From the NCBI RefSeq assembly GCF_013201545.1, contig NZ_CP053746.1, positions 3,189,001 through 3,253,000 on the forward strand: DNA of 64,000 bases, in the 5' to 3' direction. How positions within the stretch are numbered: position 1 is the first letter of the stretch; each line of letters begins with the position of its first letter. The DNA is from Pseudomonas graminis (lineage in GTDB: Bacteria; Pseudomonadota; Gammaproteobacteria; Pseudomonadales; Pseudomonadaceae). Positions 8,041-19,401 of the stretch are shown one piece after another. Below the pieces are notes generated by a model. The model was not told the origin of the DNA, did no database searches, and saw only the letters and a list, made by a program, of their open reading frames with translations. The translations under genes and the position numbers were made by a program.

Positions 8041-9324
8041 ATGGCCACTACCGACAACAACGCTACAAACGAAGAAAAGGACGTCAACGCTTCGGCGCCC
8101 GACAAGGCCGCTGACAAGCCAGCCGGCAAACCGGCCGAGAAGGGCGCCGGGCAGACCACACCGACCAAAAACCCGCGCAAGCGCAAGTTGCTGCTGCTCG
8201 GCTTGCTGCTGATCGTGGTGCTCGGCGTGATTGGCGTCTGGGCCTGGTACGAAATGTATGGTCGCTGGAGCGAGAGCACCGACGACGCCTACGTGAACGG
8301 CAACGTCGTGGAGATCACCCCGCAAGTCACCGGTACTGTGGTGAGCATCGGTGCCGACGACGGCGACCTGGTGCGTGAAGGTCAGGTGCTCGTCCAGTTC
8401 GACCCGAACGACGCCGAAGTGGCGCTGCAAAGTGCCGAAGCCAATCTGGCCAAAGTGGTGCGTCAGGTGCGTGGTTTGTACAGCAACGTCGACGGCATGA
8501 AGGCGCAACTGGCGGCCCAGCGCGCCGAAGTGCAGAGAGCCCAGGACAACTACAACCGTCGTCGCAGCCTGGCGGCGGGCGGTGCGATTTCCCAGGAAGA
8601 GCTGTCCCACGCCAAGGATGACCTGACCACCGCGCAGAACGCGTTGACCAACATCCAGCAGCAGTTGGCAACCAGCACCGCGCTGGTGGACGACACCCAG
8701 GTTTCCTCGCACCCGGACGTCAAATCGGCGGCCGCGCAACTGCGCCAGGCCTACCTGAGCAACGCGCGCAGTACGCTGATTGCGCCGGTCACCGGTTACG
8801 TCGCCAAGCGCACCGTGCAACTGGGCCAGCGGGTTCAGCCGGGCACTGCGCTGATGGCGGTGATTCCCCTTGACCAGCTGTGGATCGACGCCAACTTCAA
8901 GGAAACCCAGCTTGGGCAGATGCGCATTGGCCAGCCGGTGGACATCGAAGCAGACCTGTACGGCGGCGACATCAAGTACAGCGGCACCGTGGACAGCGTC
9001 GGCGCCGGTACCGGCAGTGCGTTTGCATTGTTGCCCGCACAGAACGCCACCGGTAACTGGATCAAGATCGTCCAGCGTGTGCCGGTGCGGATTCACATCA
9101 ACGCCGACGAACTGGCCAGGCATCCGCTGCGCATCGGCCTGTCGACCACCGTTGACGTCAACCTGCACGACCAGAGCGGTCCGGTGCTGGCGCAGCAACC
9201 GCCGAAGCAGCCGCTGTTCACCACCGATGTCTACGCCAAACAACTGGCCGACGCCGACACGATGATTGCCCGCGTGATCCATGAGAACAGCGCGTCAACC
9301 AGCGGCAAGACGGCCCAGCGCTGA
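8041..9324 (+). CDS. EmrA-like membrane fusion protein (HlyD family)
   Basis: The periplasmic adaptor linking the inner-membrane MFS pump to the outer-membrane channel; 427 residues. After a charged, Ala/Lys/Pro-rich cytoplasmic tail of about 50 residues there is one transmembrane helix (about 55-75, LLLLGLLLIVVLGVIGVWAW). A split biotinyl-lipoyl domain (STDDAYVNGNVVEITPQVTG and TLIAPVTGYVAKRTVQLGQRV) flanks a coiled-coil hairpin, and a beta-barrel domain follows (WIDANFKETQLGQMRIGQPV). The tail is longer than I remember for E. coli EmrA. An ATG follows a short AAGG upstream. Confidence 0.92.
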   Translation: MATTDNNATNEEKDVNASAPDKAADKPAGKPAEKGAGQTTPTKNPRKRKLLLLGLLLIVVLGVIGVWAWYEMYGRWSESTDDAYVNGNVVEITPQVTGTVVSIGADDGDLVREGQVLVQFDPNDAEVALQSAEANLAKVVRQVRGLYSNVDGMKAQLAAQRAEVQRAQDNYNRRRSLAAGGAISQEELSHAKDDLTTAQNALTNIQQQLATSTALVDDTQVSSHPDVKSAAAQLRQAYLSNARSTLIAPVTGYVAKRTVQLGQRVQPGTALMAVIPLDQLWIDANFKETQLGQMRIGQPVDIEADLYGGDIKYSGTVDSVGAGTGSAFALLPAQNATGNWIKIVQRVPVRIHINADELARHPLRIGLSTTVDVNLHDQSGPVLAQQPPKQPLFTTDVYAKQLADADTMIARVIHENSASTSGKTAQR

Positions 9325-9393
9325 TTCGCCAATCCATCTGCCCCGGCCCGCTGCTGCTGACCGGGGTGATCTTCGAGTGTCAAAGGATTCGCG

Positions 9394-10926
9394 ATGAGTA
9401 ATAACGCTCCCGCTTCTTTCACGCCGCCAAGCCTGTTGCTGACCACCATCGGCCTGTCGCTGGCGACTTTCATGCAAGTGCTCGACACGACCATCGCCAA
9501 CGTGGCCTTGCCGACCATTTCCGGCAACCTCGGTGTGAGTTCGGAGCAGGGCACGTGGGTCATCACCTCGTTCGCGGTCAGTAACGCCATCGCGCTGCCG
9601 CTGACCGGCTGGCTGAGCCGGCGCTTCGGCGAAGTGAAGCTGTTTCTATGGGCCACGCTGCTGTTTGTGACCGCTTCGTTCCTCTGCGGCATTTCCACCT
9701 CGATGCCTGAGCTGGTGGGCTTTCGGGTGCTGCAGGGCATGGTCGCCGGGCCGTTGTACCCGATGACCCAGACGCTCCTGATTGCCGTATATCCCCCCGC
9801 GAAACGGGGGATGGCATTGGCATTGCTGGCGATGGTGACGGTTGTGGCGCCGATTGCCGGGCCGATTCTCGGCGGCTGGATCACCGACAGTTACAGCTGG
9901 CCGTGGATCTTCTTCATCAACGTGCCGATCGGCCTGTTCGCGGCGTTCGTCGTGCGTCAGCAGATGGCCACGCGACCGGTCAGCACCAGTCGCCAGCCCA
10001 TGGACTACGTGGGGCTTATCACGCTGATCATCGGCGTGGGTGCGCTGCAGATCGTGCTCGACAAAGGCAATGACCTGGACTGGTTCGAGTCGAATTTCAT
10101 CATTATCGGTTCGGCGATTTCGGCGATTGGCCTGGCGGCATTTGTCATCTGGGAAATGACCGATGACCATCCCGTGGTCAACCTGCGGCTGTTTGCGTTC
10201 CGCAACTTTCGCTACGGAACGATCTGTCTGGTGGCGGGCTATGCGGGGTTCTTCGGGATCAACCTGATTCTGCCGCAGTGGCTGCAAACGCAGATGGGTT
10301 ATACGGCGACCTATGCAGGGCTGGCGGTGGCGCCACTGGGCGTGCTGCCGGTGTTGATGTCGCCCTTTGTGGGCCGTTACGCGCATAAGTTCGACTTGCG
10401 TGTGTTGGCCGGTCTGGCGTTTCTGGCGATCGGCCTGAGCTGCTTCATGCGTGCGGATTTCACCAGTCAGGTGGATTTCACCCACATCGCGCTGGTGCAG
10501 TTGTTCATGGGGGCGGGCGTTGCGCTGTTCTTCATGCCGACCTTGAGCATCCTGCTGTCGGATCTGCCGCCGTCGCAGATTGCCGACGGCTCGGGGCTGG
10601 CGACGTTCCTGCGTAACCTGGGCGGCAGCTTCGCAGCCTCATTGACCACCTGGATCTGGATCCGCCGCGCCAATCAGCATCATGCTTACTTGAGCGAAAA
10701 CGTGAACGCCTACGAGCCGACAACGCGGCATGCGCTGGAGACCCTGGGCGGGGCGAGCAATCAGGCGTATGCACAGCTCGATTCGATGGTGACCAGTCAG
10801 GCCTACATGATGTCCACGGTGGACTATTTCTACATGATGGGTTGGATCTTCCTGTCGCTGATCCTGATCATCTGGCTGGCCAAACCACCGTTTACCGCGA
10901 AGGCGGCGCCTGGGGGAGGGCATTGA
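9394..10926 (+). CDS. EmrB-like MFS drug efflux pump (DHA2, 14 TM)
   Basis: The proton-coupled inner-membrane exporter of the operon; 510 residues, the size of 14-helix DHA2 transporters. Motif A-like and family signatures are seen: FMQVLDTTIANVALPTI in helix 1, WVITSFAVSNAIALPLTGWL in helix 2, LSRRFGEVKLF in the first cytoplasmic loop and VAPIAGPILGGWI in helix 5. A long charged loop between helices 13 and 14 (about 425-465) is typical. It is the last gene of the operon; a GC hairpin (10929-10948) and a REPIN follow. Expected substrates are hydrophobic or uncoupler-like drugs, by analogy to EmrAB. Confidence 0.93.
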   Translation: MSNNAPASFTPPSLLLTTIGLSLATFMQVLDTTIANVALPTISGNLGVSSEQGTWVITSFAVSNAIALPLTGWLSRRFGEVKLFLWATLLFVTASFLCGISTSMPELVGFRVLQGMVAGPLYPMTQTLLIAVYPPAKRGMALALLAMVTVVAPIAGPILGGWITDSYSWPWIFFINVPIGLFAAFVVRQQMATRPVSTSRQPMDYVGLITLIIGVGALQIVLDKGNDLDWFESNFIIIGSAISAIGLAAFVIWEMTDDHPVVNLRLFAFRNFRYGTICLVAGYAGFFGINLILPQWLQTQMGYTATYAGLAVAPLGVLPVLMSPFVGRYAHKFDLRVLAGLAFLAIGLSCFMRADFTSQVDFTHIALVQLFMGAGVALFFMPTLSILLSDLPPSQIADGSGLATFLRNLGGSFAASLTTWIWIRRANQHHAYLSENVNAYEPTTRHALETLGGASNQAYAQLDSMVTSQAYMMSTVDYFYMMGWIFLSLILIIWLAKPPFTAKAAPGGGH

Positions 10927-10928
10927 TT

Positions 10929-11053
10929 GACGCCGCGCTGTCGGCGTCAGACACAGGTCATGTGGGAGTGAGCTTGCTCACGAAGACGGTATTTCAGCCG
11001 CTAAAGATGCAGCGAATGTACTGGCCTTTTCGCGAGCAAGCTCACTCCCACAG
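10929..11053 (+). repeat. Hairpin plus intact REPIN after the efflux operon
   Basis: GACGCCG/CGGCGTC (10929-10948) forms a short stem right after the MFS stop. The REPIN has REP1 TGTGGGAGTGAGCTTGCTCA (from 10961) and the inverted REP2 CGCGAGCAAGCTCACTCCCA (ending about 11050) around about 45 nt of spacer. This copy defines the pre-insertion form of the IS-split REPIN at 4.1/5.8 kb. It may act as a transcription barrier between the convergent efflux operon and lpxH. Confidence 0.8.
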
Positions 11054-11092
11054 GTTCCCCGTCCGACAATCATCGGTGTTCAGTCCTGACTG

Positions 11093-11818
11093 TCAGGCCT
11101 CGAACGCAAACGACTCCAGATGAAAGCCCGATCCATCGATCTGCAGCAACCACCCCTCGCGATCCCAATCCCCTAGCACGATGCGCTGCGCCGTGGTTCC
11201 GCCAAGCTGGACCTGGTGAACCGCGGGCCGATGAGTGTGCCCGTGGATCAGCGTCTTCACGCCAGACTCGTTCATCACCCGAGGCACTTCTTCCGGCGTG
11301 ACGTCGACAATGTCGTTGGCCTTCATTCGTGTTTGCGCGCGGCTTTCGCTGCGTAGCTTGCGGGCCAGCTTGTGCCGGGTGCTCAACGGCAGATGACGCA
11401 GCACCCACAGCGTCAGCGGATGGCGCAGATAACGGCGCATACGCATGTACGCTTCGTCCCGCGTGCACAGACTGTCGCCGTGCATCAGCAACACCGGCTC
11501 GCCGTTGAAATTCACGACGCTCGGGTCCTTGAGCAGCGTGCAGCCCGCCGCCTTGCAAAACCCATGGCCGATCATGAAGTCGCGATTGCCATGCATCAGG
11601 AACACCCGCGTGCCGCTGTCGCTTAATATGCGCAGCGCCTGGCAGATCGATCGCTGGAAGGGCGACATGGCGTCATCGCCAATCCAGGCCTCGAAAAAGT
11701 CCCCGAGGATGTACAGCGACTCGGCCCCACGAGCGCGCCCATTCAGCAGATCGAGAAACGCCCGGGTAATGTCCGGGCGTCCCTCCTCCAGGTGAAGATC
11801 GGAGATCAGCAATATCAC
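11093..11818 (-). CDS. lpxH: UDP-2,3-diacylglucosamine pyrophosphatase
   Basis: LpxH hydrolyses UDP-2,3-diacylglucosamine to lipid X and UMP, the fourth step of lipid A synthesis, at the cytoplasmic face of the inner membrane. The 241-residue product has the metallophosphoesterase motifs in order: ISDLHLEE (residue 5), [11 protein letters not shown] (about 39-49), HGNRD (about 75), MHGDSLC (about 113) and [10 protein letters not shown] (about 193). The start is GTG, overlapping the ppiB stop by 4 nt (GTGA), so the two genes are translationally coupled. The ppiB-lpxH pair is conserved in Pseudomonas. Confidence 0.95.
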   Translation of the reverse strand: MILLISDLHLEEGRPDITRAFLDLLNGRARGAESLYILGDFFEAWIGDDAMSPFQRSICQALRILSDSGTRVFLMHGNRDFMIGHGFCKAAGCTLLKDPSVVNFNGEPVLLMHGDSLCTRDEAYMRMRRYLRHPLTLWVLRHLPLSTRHKLARKLRSESRAQTRMKANDIVDVTPEEVPRVMNESGVKTLIHGHTHRPAVHQVQLGGTTAQRIVLGDWDREGWLLQIDGSGFHLESFAFEA

Positions 11819-12318
11819 TCAACGATCTCGGCTTTCTCGATGATCACGTCGTCAGCCGGCACGTCTTGATGACCCGCCTTGGACGTGGTGGCGACGCCCT
11901 TGATCTTGTCGACCACGTCAGTGCCCTCAACCACTTCAGCGAACACGGCGTAACCCCAGCCCTGCACGGTCTTGGCGCTGTGGTTGAGGAAGTCGTTGTC
12001 GGCGACGTTGATGAAGAACTGCGCCGAGGCTGAATGGGGCTCCATGGTGCGGGCCATGGCCACTGAGTACTTCTTGTTCGGCAGGCCGTTGTCGGCTTCG
12101 TTCTGAATGCTCGGGCGCTTGTCTTTCTTCTCTTTCATGCCCGGCTCGAAGCCGCCGCCCTGGATCATGAAGTTGCCGATCACACGGTGGAATACGGTGT
12201 TTTCGTAGTGGCCGGCTTTGACGTATTCGATGAAGTTGGCGACGGTGAGCGGCGCCTTCTCTGCGTTCAATTGCAGAACGATTTCACCGTGGTTGGTGGT
12301 CAGCTTTACTTTCGACAT
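11815..12318 (-). CDS. ppiB: Cytoplasmic peptidyl-prolyl isomerase, cyclophilin type
   Basis: A 167-residue single-domain cyclophilin with no signal peptide, so the cytoplasmic PpiB type. Active-site signatures are present: [13 protein letters not shown] (about residues 43-55), [18 protein letters not shown] (about 87-104) and [18 protein letters not shown]. It catalyses cis-trans isomerisation of peptidyl-proline bonds. The ATG at 12318 has GAGCGAGCTGACC upstream; longer in-frame starts add a segment unlike the family. It is the first gene of ppiB-lpxH and is divergent from glnS across 273 nt. Confidence 0.95.
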   Translation of the reverse strand: MSKVKLTTNHGEIVLQLNAEKAPLTVANFIEYVKAGHYENTVFHRVIGNFMIQGGGFEPGMKEKKDKRPSIQNEADNGLPNKKYSVAMARTMEPHSASAQFFINVADNDFLNHSAKTVQGWGYAVFAEVVEGTDVVDKIKGVATTSKAGHQDVPADDVIIEKAEIVE

Positions 12319-12591
12319 GGTCAGCTCGCTCTTTGAAGTCTGTGGTGAGGGGCGGTGATCGCAGCAGTCGGTCATCGGGGTGCGAGGCCTGCTCCGTTGA
12401 TCACACCAGGCGCGCAGTTTACAGAGGGTAGCCGTCGCTCGGGTAGTTGGGATTGCCCCGGCGGTTCTCGCTAGGTACACGTCCATCTCGGCAGTTTTGT
12501 CACAGCGCGCTGTCAGGGGCTTGACAGCTTCGGCTATGATAGGCGCTTTGATTTAACCGGCCTTCCTGGCCGCGACCCGTACAAGGATCCT

Positions 12592-14289
12592 ATGAGCAAG
12601 CCCACTCAAGATGCCGCTGCGAATTCCAAGGCAGGCCCTGCCATTCCAACCAACTTCCTGCGCCCCATCGTGCAGGCGGACCTGGATTCGGGCAAGCACA
12701 CCCAGATCGTGACCCGCTTCCCGCCGGAGCCCAACGGCTACCTGCACATCGGTCATGCCAAGTCGATCTGCGTCAACTTTGGTCTGGCTCAGGAATTCGG
12801 CGGCGTCACGCATCTGCGCTTCGACGACACCAATCCGGCGAAGGAAGACCAGGAATACATCGATGCCATCGAAGCCGACGTCAAATGGCTGGGCTTCGAG
12901 TGGTCCGGCGAAGTGCGTTATGCCTCGCAATACTTCGACCAGCTGTACGCCTGGGCGGTCCATCTCATCGAGACGGGCAAGGCCTATGTCGATGACCTGA
13001 CCCCCGAGCAGGCCCGCGAATACCGCGGCACCCTGACCGAGCCGGGCAAGAATAGCCCGTTTCGCGATCGCAGCGTCGAAGAGAACATCGACCTGTTCAG
13101 CCGCATGAAAGCCGGCGAGTTCGAAGACGGCGCCCGCGTACTGCGCGCCAAGATCGACATGGCGTCGCCGAACATGAACCTGCGCGATCCGATCCTCTAC
13201 CGCATTCGTCACGCCCACCACCACCAGACCGGTGATAAGTGGTGCATCTACCCGATCTACGATTTCACCCACGGTCAATCGGACGCCATCGAAGGCATCA
13301 CCCATTCGATCTGCACTTTGGAATTCGAGAGCCATCGCCCGCTCTACGAGTGGTTCCTCGACAACTTGCCGGTGCCGTGCAAACCGCGCCAGTACGAGTT
13401 CTCGCGCCTGAACCTGAACTACACCATCACCAGCAAGCGCAAGCTCAAGCAACTGGTCGATGAAAAGCACGTGCACGGCTGGGACGATCCGCGCATGTCG
13501 ACGCTCTCGGGCTTCCGCCGTCGCGGTTACACCCCGGCGTCGATCCGCAACTTCTGCGAAATGATCGGCACCAACCGTTCCGACGGCGTGGTCGATTTCG
13601 GCATGCTGGAATTCAGCATCCGCCAGGACCTGGACCACAACGCCCCGCGCGCCATGTGCGTGCTGCGTCCGCTGAAAGTCGTGATCACCAATTACCCGGA
13701 AGGCCAGGTCGACCACCTCGAACTGCCGCGCCATCCGCAGAAGGAAGAGCTCGGCGTGCGCAAGCTGCCGTTCTCCCGCGAGATCTACATCGACCGTGAA
13801 GACTTCATGGAAGAGCCGCCGAAGGGCTACAAGCGTCTGGAGCCCAACGGCGAAGTGCGCCTGCGTGGCAGCTACGTGATTCGCGCCGACGAAGCGATCA
13901 AGGACGCCGACGGCAACATCGTCGAGCTGCGCTGCTCCTACGACCCGGAAACCCTCGGCAAGAACCCTGAAGGCCGCAAGGTCAAAGGCGTTGTGCACTG
14001 GGTGCCGGCAGCGGAAAGCATCGAATGCGAAGTGCGTCTGTACGACCGTCTGTTCCTCTCGGCGAACCCTGAGAAAGCAGAAGAGGGCAAGACCTTCCTG
14101 GACAACATCAACCCGGGCTCCTTGCAGGTGTTGACCGGTTGTCGCGCTGAACCGTCGTTGGCTGACGCTCAGCCGGAAGACCGTTTCCAGTTCGAACGCG
14201 AAGGCTATTTCAGCGCGGATCTGAAGGACTCGAGACCCGGTCATCCGGTCTTTAACCGGACTGTGACGCTCCGCGATTCGTGGAGCTAA
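12592..14289 (+). CDS. glnS: Glutaminyl-tRNA synthetase
   Basis: A class I aminoacyl-tRNA synthetase that charges tRNA-Gln; 565 residues, normal size. The HIGH signature is [12 protein letters not shown] (about residues 45-56), the KMSKS equivalent is [12 protein letters not shown] (about 280), and the C-terminal beta-barrel anticodon-binding domains follow. The short N-terminal extension ([20 protein letters not shown]) before the catalytic core is common in Pseudomonas. The start has AAGGATCCT just upstream. A TATGAT at 12535-12540 may be the promoter -10. cysS follows 10 nt after the stop, so they are probably co-transcribed. Confidence 0.97.
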   Translation: MSKPTQDAAANSKAGPAIPTNFLRPIVQADLDSGKHTQIVTRFPPEPNGYLHIGHAKSICVNFGLAQEFGGVTHLRFDDTNPAKEDQEYIDAIEADVKWLGFEWSGEVRYASQYFDQLYAWAVHLIETGKAYVDDLTPEQAREYRGTLTEPGKNSPFRDRSVEENIDLFSRMKAGEFEDGARVLRAKIDMASPNMNLRDPILYRIRHAHHHQTGDKWCIYPIYDFTHGQSDAIEGITHSICTLEFESHRPLYEWFLDNLPVPCKPRQYEFSRLNLNYTITSKRKLKQLVDEKHVHGWDDPRMSTLSGFRRRGYTPASIRNFCEMIGTNRSDGVVDFGMLEFSIRQDLDHNAPRAMCVLRPLKVVITNYPEGQVDHLELPRHPQKEELGVRKLPFSREIYIDREDFMEEPPKGYKRLEPNGEVRLRGSYVIRADEAIKDADGNIVELRCSYDPETLGKNPEGRKVKGVVHWVPAAESIECEVRLYDRLFLSANPEKAEEGKTFLDNINPGSLQVLTGCRAEPSLADAQPEDRFQFEREGYFSADLKDSRPGHPVFNRTVTLRDSWS

Positions 14290-14299
14290 GGTAGGCAAC

Positions 14300-15682
14300 G
14301 TGCTTTCTATCTACAACACGCTCAGCAAGAGCAAAGAAGTCTTCAAACCGCTGGACGGCAACAAGGTGCGCATGTACGTCTGCGGGATGACCGTGTACGA
14401 CTACTGCCACCTGGGCCACGGCCGCAGCATGGTGGCGTTCGACGTCGTCACCCGCTGGCTGCGTTTCAGCGGCTACGACCTGACCTACGTGCGCAACATC
14501 ACCGACATCGACGACAAGATCATCAACCGCGCCCGTGAAAACGGTGAAGCGTTCGATGCCCTGACCGCGCGCATGATCGACGCGATGCACGAGGACGAAG
14601 CGCGCCTGAACATCCTCAAGCCGGACATGGAGCCGCGCGCCACCGATTACATCGGCGGCATGCACGACATGATTCAGCGCCTGATCGACAAGGGCTATGC
14701 CTACGCACCGGGCAATGGCGACGTGTACTACCGCGTCGGCAAATTCCTCGGTTACGGCAAGCTGTCGCGCAAGAAGATCGAAGACCTGCGCATCGGTGCG
14801 CGGATCGAGGTCGACGAAGCCAAGGACGACCCGCTGGACTTCGTGCTGTGGAAAGGCGTCAAGCCGGGCGAGCCGAGCTGGGAATCGCCGTGGGGCGCAG
14901 GGCGTCCGGGCTGGCACATCGAGTGCTCGGTGATGTCCACCTGCTGCCTGGGTGAGACCTTCGACATTCATGGCGGCGGCAGCGACCTCGAATTCCCGCA
15001 CCACGAAAACGAGATTGCCCAGAGCGAAGCCGCGACCGGCAAGACCTACGCCAACGCCTGGCTGCACTGCGGCATGATCCGCATCAATGGCGAGAAGATG
15101 TCCAAGTCTTTGAACAACTTCTTCACCATTCGCGACGTGCTGGATAAATACCACCCGGAAGTGGTGCGTTACCTGCTGGTGTCGAGCCACTACCGCAGCG
15201 CGATCAACTATTCCGAAGACAGCCTGAAGGAATCCAAAGGCGCGCTGGAGCGGTTCTATCACGCGCTCAAGGGTCTGCCGGTCGCCGAGCCTGCGGGTGG
15301 CGAGGCGTACGTCGAGCGTTTTTCGACGGCGATGAACGACGACTTCGGGACCCCGGAAGCGTGCGCCGTGCTGTTCGAGATGGTTCGCGAGATCAACCGC
15401 CTGCGTGACAGCGATGTCCAGGCTGCGGCAGGGCTGGCGGCGCGTCTGAAGGAACTGGCCAGTGTGCTGGGCGTGTTGCAAATGGAAGCCGACGACTTCC
15501 TGCGCGCCGGCGCCGAAGGGCGTGTGGATGCTGCTGCAGTCGAAGCGCTTATCGCCGCACGCCTGCAAGCGCGCGCTGACAAGAACTGGGCTGAGGGCGA
15601 CCGCATCCGCGACCAGCTCACCGTCATGGGCGTGGTGCTGGAAGACAGCAAAGGCAGCACAACCTGGCGCCTGGCGGATTGA
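14300..15682 (+). CDS. cysS: Cysteinyl-tRNA synthetase
   Basis: A class I synthetase that charges tRNA-Cys; 460 residues, normal length. The zinc-site cysteine and HIGH region read [18 protein letters not shown] (about residues 27-44). Other zinc ligands lie in [13 protein letters not shown] and [24 protein letters not shown] (about 265) is the KMSKS loop. The start codon is GTG with AAGGTAGG-type sequence upstream, 10 nt after glnS. Repeats, not genes, follow downstream. Confidence 0.97.
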   Translation: MLSIYNTLSKSKEVFKPLDGNKVRMYVCGMTVYDYCHLGHGRSMVAFDVVTRWLRFSGYDLTYVRNITDIDDKIINRARENGEAFDALTARMIDAMHEDEARLNILKPDMEPRATDYIGGMHDMIQRLIDKGYAYAPGNGDVYYRVGKFLGYGKLSRKKIEDLRIGARIEVDEAKDDPLDFVLWKGVKPGEPSWESPWGAGRPGWHIECSVMSTCCLGETFDIHGGGSDLEFPHHENEIAQSEAATGKTYANAWLHCGMIRINGEKMSKSLNNFFTIRDVLDKYHPEVVRYLLVSSHYRSAINYSEDSLKESKGALERFYHALKGLPVAEPAGGEAYVERFSTAMNDDFGTPEACAVLFEMVREINRLRDSDVQAAAGLAARLKELASVLGVLQMEADDFLRAGAEGRVDAAAVEALIAARLQARADKNWAEGDRIRDQLTVMGVVLEDSKGSTTWRLAD

Positions 15683-15726
15683 TCGGCCGTCCAGACGCTA
15701 CGATGTCGCGCTGGAAACACGGTTAA

Positions 15727-15891
15727 TGTGGGAGTGACCGGGGTGGCGCTCCCGCAGGTCCGACGGAGTGGCAGAAATCTCAAACCGAACCACCATCCCG
15801 TGGGAGCGAGCTTGCTCGCGAAGGCTGACTTAAGCCACCAAAGAAAGTCGCTGAATGTCCAGGCCTCTTCGCGAGCAAGCTCGCTCCCACA
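15727..15891 (+). repeat. Degenerate REP and an intact REPIN after cysS
   Basis: GTGGGAGTGACCGGGGTGG with CGCTCCCGCA (15727-15755) is a degenerate REP hairpin; a close relative is at 49.09 kb. From 15800, GTGGGAGCGAGCTTGCTCGC pairs with GCGAGCAAGCTCGCTCCCAC (ending 15890) across a spacer, which is a standard REPIN. The cysS downstream gap (15683-16091) contains no gene that I can support. Confidence 0.8.
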
Positions 15892-15983
15892 GGTGATCTG
15901 TCAGCCGTTACATCTCCGGTGATCGTCACCGCTTTTCGTGGAAACGATCAGGGCGCCGAAGTTCAGCTGGCACAGAGGGTGAT

Positions 15984-16083
15984 CGTTCCCACGCTCTGCG
16001 TGGGAATGCATCGTCTGACGCTCCGCGTCTAATTTGACGCGGAGCGTCTTGGGCTGGGTTCCCACGCGGAGCGTGGGAACCAT
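15984..16083 (+). repeat. Double palindrome of a second Pseudomonas repeat family
   Basis: Three palindromic modules lie in 100 bp: GTTCCCACGCTCTGCGTGGGAA (22 nt, about 15985-16006), GACGCTCCGCGTC with GACGCGGAGCGTC around AATTT (about 16017-16050), and GTTCCCACGCGGAGCGTGGGAA at the end. The outer modules also pair with each other. This family differs from the REPINs and sits just beyond the stop of the sigma54 activator, where it could serve as a bidirectional terminator. Confidence 0.75.
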
Positions 16084-16091
16084 CTAAGCCT

Positions 16092-17951
<1,860 letters not shown>

Positions 17952-18039
17952 GAAATGGCTCCGTCCGAGTACTTTTATTTATTGTTGTCGAGATGCCGCT
18001 AGGCAGAGCATCCCTGCTCGAAAACGTCCACCCATTGTT

Positions 18040-18108
18040 GTTCAGGATTGTTCAAAGTCAACGTTCATTTTGTTCAGGTGTTCAGCCTTTGCTGTTCATT
18101 TATGTTCA
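18040..18108 (+). promoter_or_regulatory. Array of seven GTTCA repeats, likely activator sites
   Basis: GTTCA occurs at 18040, 18050, 18063, 18072, 18080, 18094 and 18104, all in the same orientation. Two pairs are exactly 10 nt apart, and 18050/18072/18094 are 22 nt apart, so several fall on one helical face. The array ends 84 nt before the -24/-12 promoter, the usual place for upstream activating sequences. Binding by the divergent activator is inferred. Confidence 0.55.
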
Positions 18109-18191
18109 TCAACGAATGCCGACCCGTGCGACAAATTGTCGCGACCGCTCTAGTCCGCGTATTCCAGCCAGAAAGCGCCTGAGCAGGCTGG

Positions 18192-18208
18192 TTGGCACGA
18201 TTGTCGCT
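18192..18208 (+). promoter_or_regulatory. Sigma54 (-24/-12) promoter of the ABC operon
   Basis: TTGGCACGATTGTCGCT matches the RpoN consensus with the invariant GG (18194-18195) and GC (18206-18207) separated by exactly 10 nt. It lies 99 nt before the first ABC ATPase ATG and beside a sigma54 activator gene. Confidence 0.8.
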
Positions 18209-18306
18209 ATCCAACAAGCGGTCAGCACAATCGGTCAACGGATGTCACGACCTGCCATACGGCAATCACGCAACACCCCGAACAAAACAAATAAAAAGGG
18301 CACGCC

Positions 18307-19401
18307 ATGTCTCTCACGCTTGAGCACGTCAGCCGCGCCGTCGACGGTCAGATCTGGATCGACGATGCTTCGCTGAGCTTTGAACCCGGCTCATTCAACG
18401 TATTGCTGGGGCGCACCTTATCAGGCAAAACCAGCCTGATGCGCTTGATGGCCGGTCTGGACAAGCCAGACAGCGGCCGGGTACTGATGAATGGCAAAGA
18501 TGTCACCCAGGTCGCGGTGCGTCATCGCAACGTCTCCATGGTTTATCAGCAGTTCATCAACTATCCGAGCATGACCGTCTACGACAACATCGCCTCGCCA
18601 CTGCGCCAGGCCAAGATGTCGAAAGACGAAATCGACCGTCGCGTTCGCGAAACCGCGAAGATGTTGCGCATCGAAAAATTCCTCAGCCGCCATCCGCTCG
18701 AATTGTCCGGCGGCCAGCAGCAGCGCACGGCGATGGCGCGGGCGCTGGTCAAGGATGCCGAACTGATTCTGTTCGATGAGCCGCTGGTCAACCTCGACTA
18801 CAAGCTGCGCGAAGAGCTGCGTCAGGAAATGCGCCAGCTGTTCGAGACGCGTAACACCATTGCTATCTACGCCACCACCGAGCCGAACGAAGCGCTGGCG
18901 CTGGGCGGGACCACCACGATTCTGCACGAAGGTCGCGTGATTCAGAGCGGCCGGACGCCCGAGGTGTATCACCAGCCAAAAACCGTGCTGGCCGCCGAGC
19001 TGTTCTCCGAGCCGCCGATCAACCTGATGCCAGGCCGCATCGAAGGCAACGAAGTCAGCTTCGCCAACTTCGTGCACTTTCCGCTGAACGTCGACCTGCG
19101 CACCATCGGCGACGGCGAGTACCGCTTTGGCGTGCGCCCGAGCCACCTGAGCCTGGTGCCTTCCAACGACGATGACCTTGAGTTGGCGGTCACCGTCGAA
19201 CTCGCCGAGATCAGTGGTTCGGAAACTTTCCTGCACGTGCGCAACGAGCACTTCTCGCTGGTGCTGCATCTGCCGGGCGTCCATGAGTACGACGTGGACA
19301 CGCCTATTCGCGTGTACATCCCGACTCACAAACTGTTCGTATTCGATCAGCAGGGCGGCCTGATTCAGGCACCGGGCCTGCGTATGGCGAGGGTTGCCTG
19401 A
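18307..19401 (+). CDS. ABC ATPase 1 of the DUF2160-type importer (degenerate Walker A/H-loop)
   Basis: A 364-residue MalK/UgpC-like ATPase with a C-terminal TOBE/OB regulatory region (about 240-364). Its signature motif LSGGQQQR (133-140) and Walker B LILFDE (153-158) are canonical. Walker A reads GRTLSGKT (35-42), with Leu in place of the fourth-position Gly. The H-loop reads YATTEPNEA, with Thr191 where the switch histidine is expected. The first gene of a six-gene operon, it overlaps the second ATPase gene by 1 nt (TGATG). Similar to GlpS of the Rhizobium glycerol importer GlpSTPQV, as I recall; substrate unproven here. Confidence 0.9.
   Translation: MSLTLEHVSRAVDGQIWIDDASLSFEPGSFNVLLGRTLSGKTSLMRLMAGLDKPDSGRVLMNGKDVTQVAVRHRNVSMVYQQFINYPSMTVYDNIASPLRQAKMSKDEIDRRVRETAKMLRIEKFLSRHPLELSGGQQQRTAMARALVKDAELILFDEPLVNLDYKLREELRQEMRQLFETRNTIAIYATTEPNEALALGGTTTILHEGRVIQSGRTPEVYHQPKTVLAAELFSEPPINLMPGRIEGNEVSFANFVHFPLNVDLRTIGDGEYRFGVRPSHLSLVPSNDDDLELAVTVELAEISGSETFLHVRNEHFSLVLHLPGVHEYDVDTPIRVYIPTHKLFVFDQQGGLIQAPGLRMARVA

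Noticed and set aside
12553..14298. A 581-codon minus-strand ORF
   Set aside because: Shadow of glnS; no motif and no start signal. High-GC genes here give long antisense frames, as at cysS, lon and ppiD.
18040..18108. GTTCA repeats as a CRISPR or replication-origin iteron array
   Set aside because: Units are 5 nt with irregular spacing and lie beside a sigma54 promoter and its activator gene; a regulatory role is simpler.
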